This document shows positions 7,873-14,267 of a stretch of 42,188 nt of DNA, piece by piece. The stretch is from Lysobacteraceae bacterium PS02340 (GTDB lineage: Bacteria; Pseudomonadota; Gammaproteobacteria; Xanthomonadales; Xanthomonadaceae), in the NCBI GenBank assembly GCA_029959605.1, contig JASCOC010000026.1:1-42188 (forward strand), given 5' to 3'. The notes below the pieces were generated by a model, which searched no databases, was not told the origin of the DNA, and saw only the letters and a list, made by a program, of their open reading frames with translations. Both the position numbers and the translations under genes were made by a program. Positions within the stretch are counted from its first letter, which is position 1. The number at the start of each line of letters is the position of its first letter.

Positions 7873-7944
7873 AAAGCCCCTCTCCCGATGGGACTACGTG
7901 CCCGCCGGGGTAGAGGGGTTGGGTTGAGGGAAGAACGACGTCCC
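7873..7944 (+). repeat. REP-like intergenic repeat, copy 2
   Basis: Same start (AAAGCCCCTCTCCC) and same end (GAGGGAAGAACGACGTCCC) as copy 1, but with a 28-nt loop region between CCCCTCT (7877-7883) and AGAGGGG (7912-7918). Together with copy 1 it occupies most of the 302-nt gap between the histone-like gene and nrdJb. Confidence 0.6.
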
Positions 7945-8056
7945 AATTCCGAACCAGCCGCCACCTACCTTTCAAAGACACCTGTCGCGACAGCTATCCG
8001 TCGCCACCGAACGCGTCCCAAGCCGCACCGACAACCGCCCCACCCAGGACACCGCC

Positions 8057-8839
8057 ATGGCCGTCAAGATCGACCGCAAGATCACCGGATACGCCGTCGT
8101 CAAACCGGAAGACAAGCCCGTCGAAGGCACGTCCGTCCCGCGCGAGATCGTCGAAGCGGAACTGCCCAAGGCCGACGTCATCCACATGCACGAGCGCATC
8201 GAGCGCCCGGACGTCCTGATCGGCAGCACCTACAAGATCAAATCCCCGCTGGTCGAACACGCCATGTACGTGACGATCAACGACATCGTGCTCAACGCCG
8301 GTTCCGAGCACGAACAGCGCCGCCCGTTCGAGATCTTCATCAACTCCAAGTCGATGGACCACTTCCAGTGGATCGTCGCGCTGACGCGCATCATGTCCGC
8401 CGTGTTCCGCAAGGGCGGCGACGTGACCTTCCTCGTCGAGGAAATGCGCGCCGTGTTCGATCCCAAGGGCGGCTACTTCAAGGCCGGTGGCGTGTACATG
8501 CCGTCGCTGGTCGCCGAGCTCGGCATGATCGTCGAGGACCACCTCAAGTCGATCGGCATGATGCACGACCCGGAAATGTCCGACGCCCAGAAAGCCCTGA
8601 TCGCCGAGAAGCGCAAGCAGATCGCGCAGCGCGAAGGCTCAAAAAAAAACAGTGAGGTGAGCGGCGCGCCGCGCGCGCCCAGCAGCGCCGACGATCACCC
8701 CGAAGACATCGAAATCACCGGCGACGGCGCGAGCTTCCCCCCGTCCGCGACGATGTGCCACAAGTGCAGCACGAAGGCGCTGGTGCTGATGGACGGGTGT
8801 GCGACGTGTTTGAATTGTGGGTATTCGAAGTGCGGGTGA
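8057..8839 (+). CDS. nrdJb: Class II ribonucleotide reductase, C-terminal part NrdJb with zinc ribbon
   Basis: 260 residues. The first ~190 form the conserved NrdJb domain (ITGYAVVKPEDKP near the start, then FEIFINSKSMDHFQW and the VFRKGG block). A low-complexity linker (about 195-225) leads to a zinc-ribbon tail with MCHKC and CATCLNCGYSKCG. In single-chain NrdJ this tail (TSCPD region) holds the cysteines that re-reduce the active site, so NrdJa and NrdJb should work as one enzyme; in Pseudomonas aeruginosa the class II enzyme is split in the same way. AGGA lies 8 nt before the ATG. An A9 run (8641-8649) falls in the linker and both other frames stop just after it, so slippage would remove the tail. 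The next gene downstream is of foreign composition. Confidence 0.9.
   Translation: MAVKIDRKITGYAVVKPEDKPVEGTSVPREIVEAELPKADVIHMHERIERPDVLIGSTYKIKSPLVEHAMYVTINDIVLNAGSEHEQRRPFEIFINSKSMDHFQWIVALTRIMSAVFRKGGDVTFLVEEMRAVFDPKGGYFKAGGVYMPSLVAELGMIVEDHLKSIGMMHDPEMSDAQKALIAEKRKQIAQREGSKKNSEVSGAPRAPSSADDHPEDIEITGDGASFPPSATMCHKCSTKALVLMDGCATCLNCGYSKCG
8641..8650 (+). promoter_or_regulatory. Possible slippage/frameshift site in nrdJb
   Basis: Nine consecutive A residues followed by C, read as tcA AAA AAA AAC, contain in-phase A AAA AAA and A AAA AAC heptamers. A -1 shift reads CAG then TGA (8653-8655); a +1 shift reads GTG AGG TGA (8658-8660). A GC-rich self-complementary stretch (GCGGCGCGCCGC) follows 11 nt after the run. 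Whether it is used is unknown. Confidence 0.3.
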
Positions 8840-8890
8840 GCTTCGCTGCAAGTGTGAGCATGGAAATTATCTAAGACAGGATTCAATTGC

Positions 8891-9991
8891 ATGAAGTCTA
8901 TTGCGGTTTTCAACAACAAAGGTGGGGTCGGAAAGACCACCCTTACTTTCCATCTTGCAAGCGCATTAGCGGATCTTGGAAAGAAAACATTACTTGTGGA
9001 TCTGGACCCACAGTCCAATCTCACTCTATTTGGATACAGTGTTGAAGAGCTAGAAAAGCTCTGGGACGAGGAGGACGAGTTCGTTGAGGATTATGCTGAA
9101 GCATTAAAGAATGCAGCTCCTGGAAAGCTGAAAAAGATTCTTGGCTCCACTCGATCCATGCATTTTCTGATGAAGCCTGCCGAGGACGGCGTCGATGAGC
9201 CGCTTCAGCTTCCTCCGCCTCGGTCGTTGGCGAAAAATCTTGATCTTATTCCTGGGCGCCTCTCAATCCACATGTTTGAGAACAAGGTTGCCAGTCGCTG
9301 GGCGGATACCTACCAAAGCGATCCCTTGGCAATAAGAACTATCACAAACATTCGTAGAGTTATCGAGGCATACGCACAGAGGAACAAATACGAAGTTGTT
9401 GTAATTGACACTTCGCCGGCATTGGGGATTCTTAACAAGGTTGTTATATCCACCGCTGACAGCTTCTTAATTCCATGTGCGCCAGACATGTTTTCGCTAT
9501 ATGGGATCAGGAATATCGGAAGATCTCTCAGCATCTGGCTAAAAGACTTCTCCTTGCTTCAAAAGATCGTTGGGGAAAGGCGCGCGAAAGGGTTACCAAC
9601 GGAGGCCGTCCGCTTCCTTGGTTTCACCATATATAACGCGCGAAAGCGAAGCGACGCGGCTAATGGCTGGAAGCTGGCGAAGGCGCACTACAACTACGCG
9701 AAACAAATTCCAAAGACCGTCCGTGATTTCATTCCGTCTGAAGCCTTGAAAGGCTTGCAGAAGGGCGACGTTTCTGGACCGATAGGTGGAGTTTCGATCA
9801 TGCATTCGCATTCGACTATTCCAGCTATGGCCCAAAAGTATAGGGTCCCCATATGGCAAGTGCCTGATCTCCCGCAGCTCTCCTCCGAAGACCGGTCTAG
9901 TGTTTCTCCGAACCGGGATCAGTATATAGATACTAAAGCGGCATACCGAGACTTCGCTGAAGACGTCCTAGGCCGGTTAGGTGATCTGTGA
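8891..9991 (+). CDS. ParA/MinD-type AAA ATPase of a two-gene module
   Basis: 366 residues. The deviant Walker A motif NKGGVGKTT (9-17) with the signature lysine K10, the Walker A' segment VDLDPQSN (about 37-44) and the Walker B segment [11 protein letters not shown] (about 168-178) place it in the ParA/Soj family of dimerising P-loop ATPases. It is longer than typical ParA (about 250-270) because of an acidic insert at about 48-120 and an extended C-terminal region (about 230-366) with no match I recognise. No helix-turn-helix and no ParB gene are present, so plasmid partition is unlikely. The ribosome-binding site is weak (AGG, 10 nt). The stop overlaps the start of the synthetase gene (GTGA). 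Base composition is clearly lower in G+C than the surroundings (28 of 60 in 9361-9420), indicating transfer. Confidence 0.85.
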   Translation: MKSIAVFNNKGGVGKTTLTFHLASALADLGKKTLLVDLDPQSNLTLFGYSVEELEKLWDEEDEFVEDYAEALKNAAPGKLKKILGSTRSMHFLMKPAEDGVDEPLQLPPPRSLAKNLDLIPGRLSIHMFENKVASRWADTYQSDPLAIRTITNIRRVIEAYAQRNKYEVVVIDTSPALGILNKVVISTADSFLIPCAPDMFSLYGIRNIGRSLSIWLKDFSLLQKIVGERRAKGLPTEAVRFLGFTIYNARKRSDAANGWKLAKAHYNYAKQIPKTVRDFIPSEALKGLQKGDVSGPIGGVSIMHSHSTIPAMAQKYRVPIWQVPDLPQLSSEDRSSVSPNRDQYIDTKAAYRDFAEDVLGRLGDL

Positions 9992-10662
9992 GTTCGCGTC
10001 CTCGCCGTGATTCTCCCGAATCCTTGCTGAAGTTGGCAAAAGCGCACGAGAACGTTTTCGAGGGCTTTGGTTCTTCAGTCGAAGCTATTCTATTAAAGAA
10101 TAAGAATGTAGCTTCGGTTGTGCACTCCGCTAAACGCAGGTCGAAGTCTGACGAAAGTGTTATTGATAAAATAAAGAGGAAGCGTGCTGAGGGGGACGAT
10201 ATAAACTCCCTAAACATTTTTAAGAAAATTACGGATTTTTACGCGGTAAGGTTAATACATCTATACCCGCAGGACATATCTGTAATTCATGAGGCTGTCA
10301 AGGCACACGCAGAAGCAAAGGATTGGGTGTTTGCGGAGAAGCCGAAAGCTTATACGTGGGACCCCGAGTCAAAAGATTTTCTAGAGTCTTTGGGTTTGAA
10401 ATGTTCGTTAAAGCCTAGCTACTACACCTCTGTGCATTATCTTCTGAAGCCTCGCAAGGATGCAGTCGCGACTTGCGAGCTTCAAGTGAGGTCTTTGTTA
10501 GAGGAGGTTTGGGGGGAGGCGGACCATCGGGCAAAGTATAAAAATACGAAGGTGGATCCGAGGATCGATGAGCATTTAGCTGTGCTCGCAAGATTGGTCG
10601 GTGCAGGAGCGCGCCTAATGTCTGCATTGCGAGCGGATAGCGGTGGCGACAGGCGCCCCTGA
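9988..10662 (+). CDS. RelA/SpoT-domain (p)ppGpp synthetase-like protein, partner of the ParA ATPase
   Basis: 224 residues, GTG start overlapping the ATPase stop by 4 nt. It has the full synthetase motif set and no hydrolase or regulatory domain: R51-x-K53...S57...K61 (ATP binding), D83-x-x-x-x-R88 (metal), the G-loop tyrosine Y146 with S148 and H150 (YTSVHY), E164-x-Q166-x-R168, and W175...H180...YK185. This is the layout of small alarmone synthetases and of toxSAS toxins, which make (p)ppGpp or ppApp or pyrophosphorylate tRNA; sequence alone does not say which. About 45 residues precede the domain. A+T content is high (25 of 60 G+C in 10081-10140). The last codons run into a copy of the 5' end of the gene at 10937, so the native C-terminus may have been altered. 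Confidence 0.85.
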   Translation: MSSRPRRDSPESLLKLAKAHENVFEGFGSSVEAILLKNKNVASVVHSAKRRSKSDESVIDKIKRKRAEGDDINSLNIFKKITDFYAVRLIHLYPQDISVIHEAVKAHAEAKDWVFAEKPKAYTWDPESKDFLESLGLKCSLKPSYYTSVHYLLKPRKDAVATCELQVRSLLEEVWGEADHRAKYKNTKVDPRIDEHLAVLARLVGAGARLMSALRADSGGDRRP

Positions 10663-10687
10663 CATTCGCGTTGCGGGACGCCGAGAT
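10649..10687 (+). pseudogene. Fragment of the 10937 membrane-protein gene (5' end only)
   Basis: The 18 nt from 10649 are identical to 10942-10959, and the following ~21 nt match at 16 positions. Translated it reads [12 protein letters not shown] against APLTFALLDAQI near the start of the protein at 10937. The homology ends at the first TAACGGGG repeat. The synthetase stop codon lies inside this fragment, so it marks the right edge of the A+T-rich module. Confidence 0.6.
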
Positions 10688-10703
10688 AACGGGGTCAGGT
10701 TCA
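10687..10703 (+). repeat. Short dispersed repeat, copy 1
   Basis: TAACGGGGTCAGGTTCA, identical over 17 nt to 10881-10897. It abuts the truncated end of the first gene fragment. Confidence 0.6.
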
Positions 10704-10756
10704 ATAATCGCCGTCGCAACTGACGGCTTGAGGCAGAGGGTAGGTTTGTGCGCTGC

Positions 10757-10915
10757 ATGGATGATCGACCGCCCGCACTGAGCTTTGCTTCATTGGATGC
10801 GCACATCGAAGCGATGCCCGATGGCCCCGCTTCAATCCTTAAGACGTTACGCATTCTCTACTTGATCAAAATCCGGGAAGTAACGGGGTCAGGTTCACTT
10901 GTTTTGGTTGTTTGA
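10757..10915 (+). pseudogene. Truncated paralogue of the 10937 gene, 52 codons
   Basis: The frame opens with ATG 10757 and contains LSFASLDAHIEAMPDGP, clearly related to LTFALLDAQIEAMPEGP at the start of the 10937 protein. Similarity is lost after about 30 codons, and the frame then runs through the second copy of the TAACGGGG repeat to a TGA at 10913. All membrane segments of the parent protein are missing. It is the second of three tandem copies of this gene start (10649, 10757, 10937), of which only the last is full length. Confidence 0.6.
10881..10900 (+). repeat. Short dispersed repeat, copy 2
   Basis: TAACGGGGTCAGGTTCACTT. It replaces the 3' part of the truncated paralogue and lies 37 nt before the intact gene. 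Confidence 0.6.
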
Positions 10916-10936
10916 ACTGAGAAACGAGACGAGGCC

Positions 10937-11653
10937 ATGGAACAGGCGCCCCTGACATTTGCATTGCTGGACGCTCAGATCGAGGCCATGCCCGAGGGGC
11001 CGGTCGCGACGCTCAACACGCCGCAGTGGATTCGCCCTTGGACGCTGATTGGCGTTCTGGGTGCCGTGCTGGGCTTGCTGCCGTCGCTGTTGATCCAGTG
11101 GTTCACGCCTGCGCAGTGGATGGTCTGGATGTCGAAGGCCGGGCTGATCGTCATGGTGATCGGATTCGCGCCCGGCTTCGTGCGCAACGTCTTCGTGCTG
11201 TGGCGCGAGTTCCGCACGCATCGGCAGGGGCTGATCGCACAGGTCGACCATGATGTCGGCGAGTTCCGTGCGCTGGCGACACGGCTTGCCGCGTACCCCA
11301 AAGCTGAGCTGGAAGCGCAGGCGCGCGCTGCGCGGATGGCGTACGAACGCCTGGGGTCGCGGCTGATCATGCTGATTGGTGGTGTCGAGCGGCTCGGTCT
11401 GCTGCCATTGCTGTTGTCGCTGTTCGTCGTGCTGCGCAACTGGCGCGATCTGCTGGCCTTGCCCGGCTGGATGTCGTTCTTCGCGATCTTGGCCGCGATC
11501 CTCTGGGTGATCGGCTGGGTCGGCGCCGAGTTCCGCAGGCGGCTGCAGTTTTATGGTTACCTGCTCGACGAGGCGTTGATCGTCCAAGGCGAACAGCCGA
11601 GCGCGGCAGCGGGCCTGCCGGCCCACCGCACGAGCGGTGGGCCTGAAAACTGA
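10937..11653 (+). CDS. Four-helix membrane protein of unknown function
   Basis: 238 residues. A short soluble N-terminus (LTFALLDAQIEAMPEGP at about 6-22) is followed by two membrane helices (about 36-56 and 62-86), a cytoplasmic helical region with Arg and Gln (about 88-140), two more helices (about 142-160 and 172-190), and a tail that ends in a Gly/Ala/Pro-rich stretch. I recognise no family. Two broken copies of its 5' end lie just upstream, so this is the surviving member of a local duplication. The last codons contain a perfect 10-bp hairpin, so the final residues (about AAGLPAHRTSGGPEN) may come from an inserted repeat and not from the original gene. Confidence 0.8.
   Translation: MEQAPLTFALLDAQIEAMPEGPVATLNTPQWIRPWTLIGVLGAVLGLLPSLLIQWFTPAQWMVWMSKAGLIVMVIGFAPGFVRNVFVLWREFRTHRQGLIAQVDHDVGEFRALATRLAAYPKAELEAQARAARMAYERLGSRLIMLIGGVERLGLLPLLLSLFVVLRNWRDLLALPGWMSFFAILAAILWVIGWVGAEFRRRLQFYGYLLDEALIVQGEQPSAAAGLPAHRTSGGPEN
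11620..11643 (+). repeat. Perfect 10-bp hairpin in the 3' end of the membrane-protein gene
   Basis: GGCCCACCGC, loop ACGA, GCGGTGGGCC. The stop codon (11651-11653) follows 7 nt later. It resembles a REP-type hairpin or a terminator stem without a T tract, and it is translated as part of the ORF. Confidence 0.45.
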
Positions 11654-11717
11654 TGCGCGTGCGGGCGCGTGCAGGTAAACAGTGAGGTCGTCGCTGCACA
11701 TCAGGAGGGATTCCGCC

Positions 11718-12392
11718 GTGCGAACCAGATGCCTTCTGACGCTGGTCACCGCCTTCGTCTGCTCCATCGCCACGCCCGATGGGTCGGCGCGGGACGTCGA
11801 CACCGCCGTGTTCGTCGGAGAACGCATTTCGATTCGTCCGATGCCGGATCCGTGCCGGGCGGCCGCATCCGAGACCGGGGAACTCACCTGCATCACGATG
11901 GATGAGCTGTTCAAGGCCCGGTATCGCGTGGTGCAGAACATCGTCGGCGCGCAAGCGGGCACGACGCTCGAGTTCGCCGTGGCCGACCATTACGGATTTC
12001 CGCCGTTCGGCCGGTTCCATTACGCGCTGCTGTTCGTCGCGATGGGCGACACGCCCTGGTTGCACAAGTACCAGGCAATCCCGATGCATCGGACTGCCGA
12101 CAAACAGTGGGCGTCATGTGGCGATATCCGATTCGACCCGGACGGTCCGCCGTCGCCGGAACTCAAGGCGCTGCGATTTCCCCAGCCCATCGCGCGTGAG
12201 TCGGAGCTGCCGACGAGCATGCGCGTTTCGTACGAGGCCGGAACGCTGCCACATCTGCGCATCGCGCGCGGTCAGGTCTGGTGTTCCGAGGGCATCCTGA
12301 TTGAGGACGTGTATCGGATGGTGCGCGACGGCGTGATGCGCGCCCGCGAGGTGCCGCTACCTGAGTGGCCCGGAGCAGCTGCTCCGCCCTGA
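11718..12392 (+). CDS. Secreted protein of unknown function
   Basis: 224 residues with GTG start, AGGAGG at 11703-11708 and a 9-nt gap. The product begins with RTRCLLTLVTAFVCSIA, a Sec signal peptide with cleavage likely near GSA-RD. The mature protein has four cysteines (CRAA, CITM, CGDI, WCSE) that could form two disulfides in the periplasm, and a segment TMDELFKARYRVVQNIVG that recalls secreted proteins with a first domain for binding a surface or ligand. I recognise no family. It resembles the following gene at 12555 in size, signal peptide and in having a VED/VVQ-type strand after an 'EL' helix, so the two may be distant relatives. Confidence 0.75.
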   Translation: MRTRCLLTLVTAFVCSIATPDGSARDVDTAVFVGERISIRPMPDPCRAAASETGELTCITMDELFKARYRVVQNIVGAQAGTTLEFAVADHYGFPPFGRFHYALLFVAMGDTPWLHKYQAIPMHRTADKQWASCGDIRFDPDGPPSPELKALRFPQPIARESELPTSMRVSYEAGTLPHLRIARGQVWCSEGILIEDVYRMVRDGVMRAREVPLPEWPGAAAPP

Positions 12393-12454
12393 GCGCGAGT
12401 TCGAATCAGGAGGGCAGTTCACTTCTGAGGTAGAGCGGTGGACGCAGGCGGGGA

Positions 12455-12474
12455 TAACGGTGTCAAGTTCACTT
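12455..12474 (+). repeat. Short dispersed repeat, copy 3 (diverged)
   Basis: TAACGGTGTCAAGTTCACTT matches copy 2 at 18 of 20 positions. It lies in the 162-nt gap between two secreted-protein genes, which otherwise shows only a partial unit (CAGTTCACTT, near 12415). Confidence 0.5.
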
Positions 12475-12554
12475 CCTTTGGGTTCGCGGCGATCTGACTT
12501 TGGCTCTTCCCACCGCGACTCAGGCCAGAAGTGCTTTGCCATGGAAATCTGCTC

Positions 12555-13082
12555 GTGAAACATCTACTCATTCTGATCTGCCTGATTCTCTCAGGCCCTG
12601 CTGCGGGCACGTCCGCTCCACCTAAGCCACTGGCGGAGATGGTGGAGGAAGCGGACTGCATTGTTGCGGCCACGGTGAAGCAAGTGAGCATGGTCAACGC
12701 GCGGGGGCGACCGGTCGCGGATCGCAATGCCAGGACCGGGCCGGGCTTGAAGAACCAGATCCGGTTCCATCTGGAGGTCGAGGACGTGCTGCGCTCGAAG
12801 GGGGCGGCGCTTCCGTCGCGCATTGTCGTGCCACTTTGGACGATGTGGCACTACGAGCTGGGGGCTATCACGAATGCTGCTCAAGGATCCACGGGCATCT
12901 TCTTGCTGAAGTGCGGCAGCTTTGAGCCTGTGTATCCGGCGGGCTTTCAGCGTCCCCTGTCGGAACGCGAGGAAATCGAGCGTTTGATGGGTGCTACTGC
13001 AGTGGAGGTGCCGGTGTCAGGTTCTGATCGGAATGCGGGTGAGAATCCATCTCCGAGTGTCGGACGCCGACCCGCCCGCTAA
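12555..13082 (+). CDS. Secreted protein of unknown function
   Basis: 175 residues from GTG 12555 (an in-frame ATG at 12531 would add eight). KHLLILICLILSG followed by PAAGTSA is a short Sec signal peptide. The mature region contains ADCIVAATVKQV, FHLEVEDVLRSKG and STGIFLLKC, which recall small beta-rich periplasmic proteins with a repeated 'V-x-G-V/ED-LR' strand pattern; I cannot name a family. The last ~25 codons cross another partial copy of the dispersed repeat (GGTGTCAGGTTC at 13013-13024), so the C-terminus may be recent. The FKBP gene begins 39 nt downstream. Confidence 0.7.
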   Translation: MKHLLILICLILSGPAAGTSAPPKPLAEMVEEADCIVAATVKQVSMVNARGRPVADRNARTGPGLKNQIRFHLEVEDVLRSKGAALPSRIVVPLWTMWHYELGAITNAAQGSTGIFLLKCGSFEPVYPAGFQRPLSEREEIERLMGATAVEVPVSGSDRNAGENPSPSVGRRPAR

Positions 13083-13121
13083 ACTGCGCGCCCCGTTTCC
13101 GCATTCGACAAGGATTCCGCC

Positions 13122-13475
13122 ATGACCTCCATCACCACGCCGTCCGGCCTGCAGTACGAAGACACCGTCGTCGGCACGGGCAAGGAAGCGCAGCCCGGCC
13201 GCAACGTGACCGTGCACTACACGGGCTGGTTGTTCGAGAACGGCGTGCAGGGCGCGAAGTTCGATTCGAGCAAGGATCGCGATGAGCCCTTCATCTTTCC
13301 GCTGGGCGGCGGCATGGTCATCAAGGGCTGGGACGAAGGCGTGCAGGGCATGAAGGAAGGCGGCCAGCGCACGCTGATCATTCCGGCGAGTCTGGGTTAC
13401 GGCGCGCGCGGTGCCGGCGGCGTCATTCCGCCCAACGCCACGCTGAAGTTCGACGTCGAACTGCTGGGCGCCTGA
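13122..13475 (+). CDS. FKBP-type peptidyl-prolyl cis-trans isomerase
   Basis: 117 residues, a single FKBP domain without signal peptide, so cytoplasmic. The pattern VTVHYTGWL, FDSSKDRDEPFIFPLG, VIKGWDEGVQGM and the C-terminal IPPNATLKFDVELL cover the conserved FKBP core, including the Tyr, Phe, Asp, Trp and Ile residues that line the proline pocket. It catalyses prolyl bond isomerisation in protein folding. Length is normal for the minimal FKBP type. A perfect 34-bp palindrome 36 nt after the stop probably marks its 3' end. Confidence 0.95.
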   Translation: MTSITTPSGLQYEDTVVGTGKEAQPGRNVTVHYTGWLFENGVQGAKFDSSKDRDEPFIFPLGGGMVIKGWDEGVQGMKEGGQRTLIIPASLGYGARGAGGVIPPNATLKFDVELLGA

Positions 13476-13511
13476 GTCCGGCGACGCACGTGCGGCGTCG
13501 AGTGCCCTTCG

Positions 13512-13545
13512 CGTCAGTAGCGGCCGGATCCGGCCGCTACTGACG
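13512..13545. repeat. Perfect 34-bp palindrome
   Basis: From CGTCAGTAGCGGCCGG to its exact reverse complement, centred on GGATCC, with no mismatch. As RNA it would form a stem of about 15 bp with a tiny loop. It may be a terminator (no T tract follows) or a dispersed GTAGCGGCC/GGCCGCTAC hairpin of the REP type. Confidence 0.7.
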
Positions 13546-13619
13546 TATGGAATCGAGGGCGTTTCGATGTTTGCAGCGCTTGAAGTCTTTCAGGGCGTGC
13601 AGCGCGTGAGGAGTCGGAA

Positions 13620-14192
13620 ATGGGTGTCGAGTCCGGATTGAATCCAGCGGGCGAATCGCGCCGGGCGGGTGCGCCGCGGCACGGTGTGCGGTCGGCCTTG
13701 CGCCGGCTGGCCGGTGCAACGTGTCTCGTCGTCCTGTGTGCGTGGTCGAGTCTGGCGGTGGCCGCGCCGTCGGCGCCGTCCACGACGACCGTGCAGGCGG
13801 AACTGCTGCCCTTGCTCGACGAGATGCTGGCGGCCGCCAATGCCCACGACACGGACCGCTTCATGCGGATGTACGCCAGACAGCCGGACACCGTGCTGGT
13901 GTTCGACGACATCACGCTGCGCGGCTGGCAGGCCATTCGCGACGCACAGCTGGACTGGTGGGACCACGGCAAATCCGATGCGGTGTACCGCGCGCCGTCA
14001 CTGCCTCAGATCACGCCGATCAGTGCGGACGTGGTGGCGACGCTGCAGACGCTGGAGGTCACCAGCACGACGCCGGCTGGCGCGAAAGCGGATGCGCGCG
14101 TGTTCGCCACGTCGATCTGGAAGCGGCTGCCCGAGGGCTGGCGGATCGTACTCGCGCACGAGTCGCTGCTGATGGCGCCCGCAACGCCCTGA
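13620..14192 (+). CDS. Exported NTF2-like (SnoaL/DUF4440-type) protein
   Basis: 190 residues. A long basic N-terminus precedes a signal-peptide core (CLVVLCAWSSLAVAA, about 35-49). The mature part fits the NTF2 fold: a helical start LLPLLDEMLAAANAHDTDRFMRMY, the strand DTVLVFDDITLRGWQAIRD, and the C-terminal WKRLPEGWRIVLAHESL, which is the usual DUF4440 ending. Such proteins are small binding or enzymatic cones of very varied function, so no substrate is proposed. AGGAG 6 nt before ATG 13620 supports this start despite the long N-region. It converges with the LysR gene at 14268. Confidence 0.8.
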   Translation: MGVESGLNPAGESRRAGAPRHGVRSALRRLAGATCLVVLCAWSSLAVAAPSAPSTTTVQAELLPLLDEMLAAANAHDTDRFMRMYARQPDTVLVFDDITLRGWQAIRDAQLDWWDHGKSDAVYRAPSLPQITPISADVVATLQTLEVTSTTPAGAKADARVFATSIWKRLPEGWRIVLAHESLLMAPATP

Positions 14193-14267
14193 GGCCAGTG
14201 CCAGCGCCGTTCGACGCGCTGTGCGGGAACGCGCGAAAGGTCGGTTGGCGTCCTGCATCCGGCATCG

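Noticed and set aside
8891..9991. Plasmid or chromosome partition (parAB) system
   Set aside because: The ATPase has no ParB partner and no parS-like repeats are visible; the overlapping gene is a nucleotide synthetase.
8875..10653. GACAGG at both ends of the ParA/RelA module as a target-site duplication
   Set aside because: Six bases is too short to exclude chance, the left copy may overlap the ribosome-binding region, and no inverted terminal repeats or transposase are present. Kept only as a remark.
11620..11643. Intrinsic terminator inside the membrane-protein gene
   Set aside because: The hairpin is perfect but lies before the stop codon and has no T tract; it is listed as a repeat.
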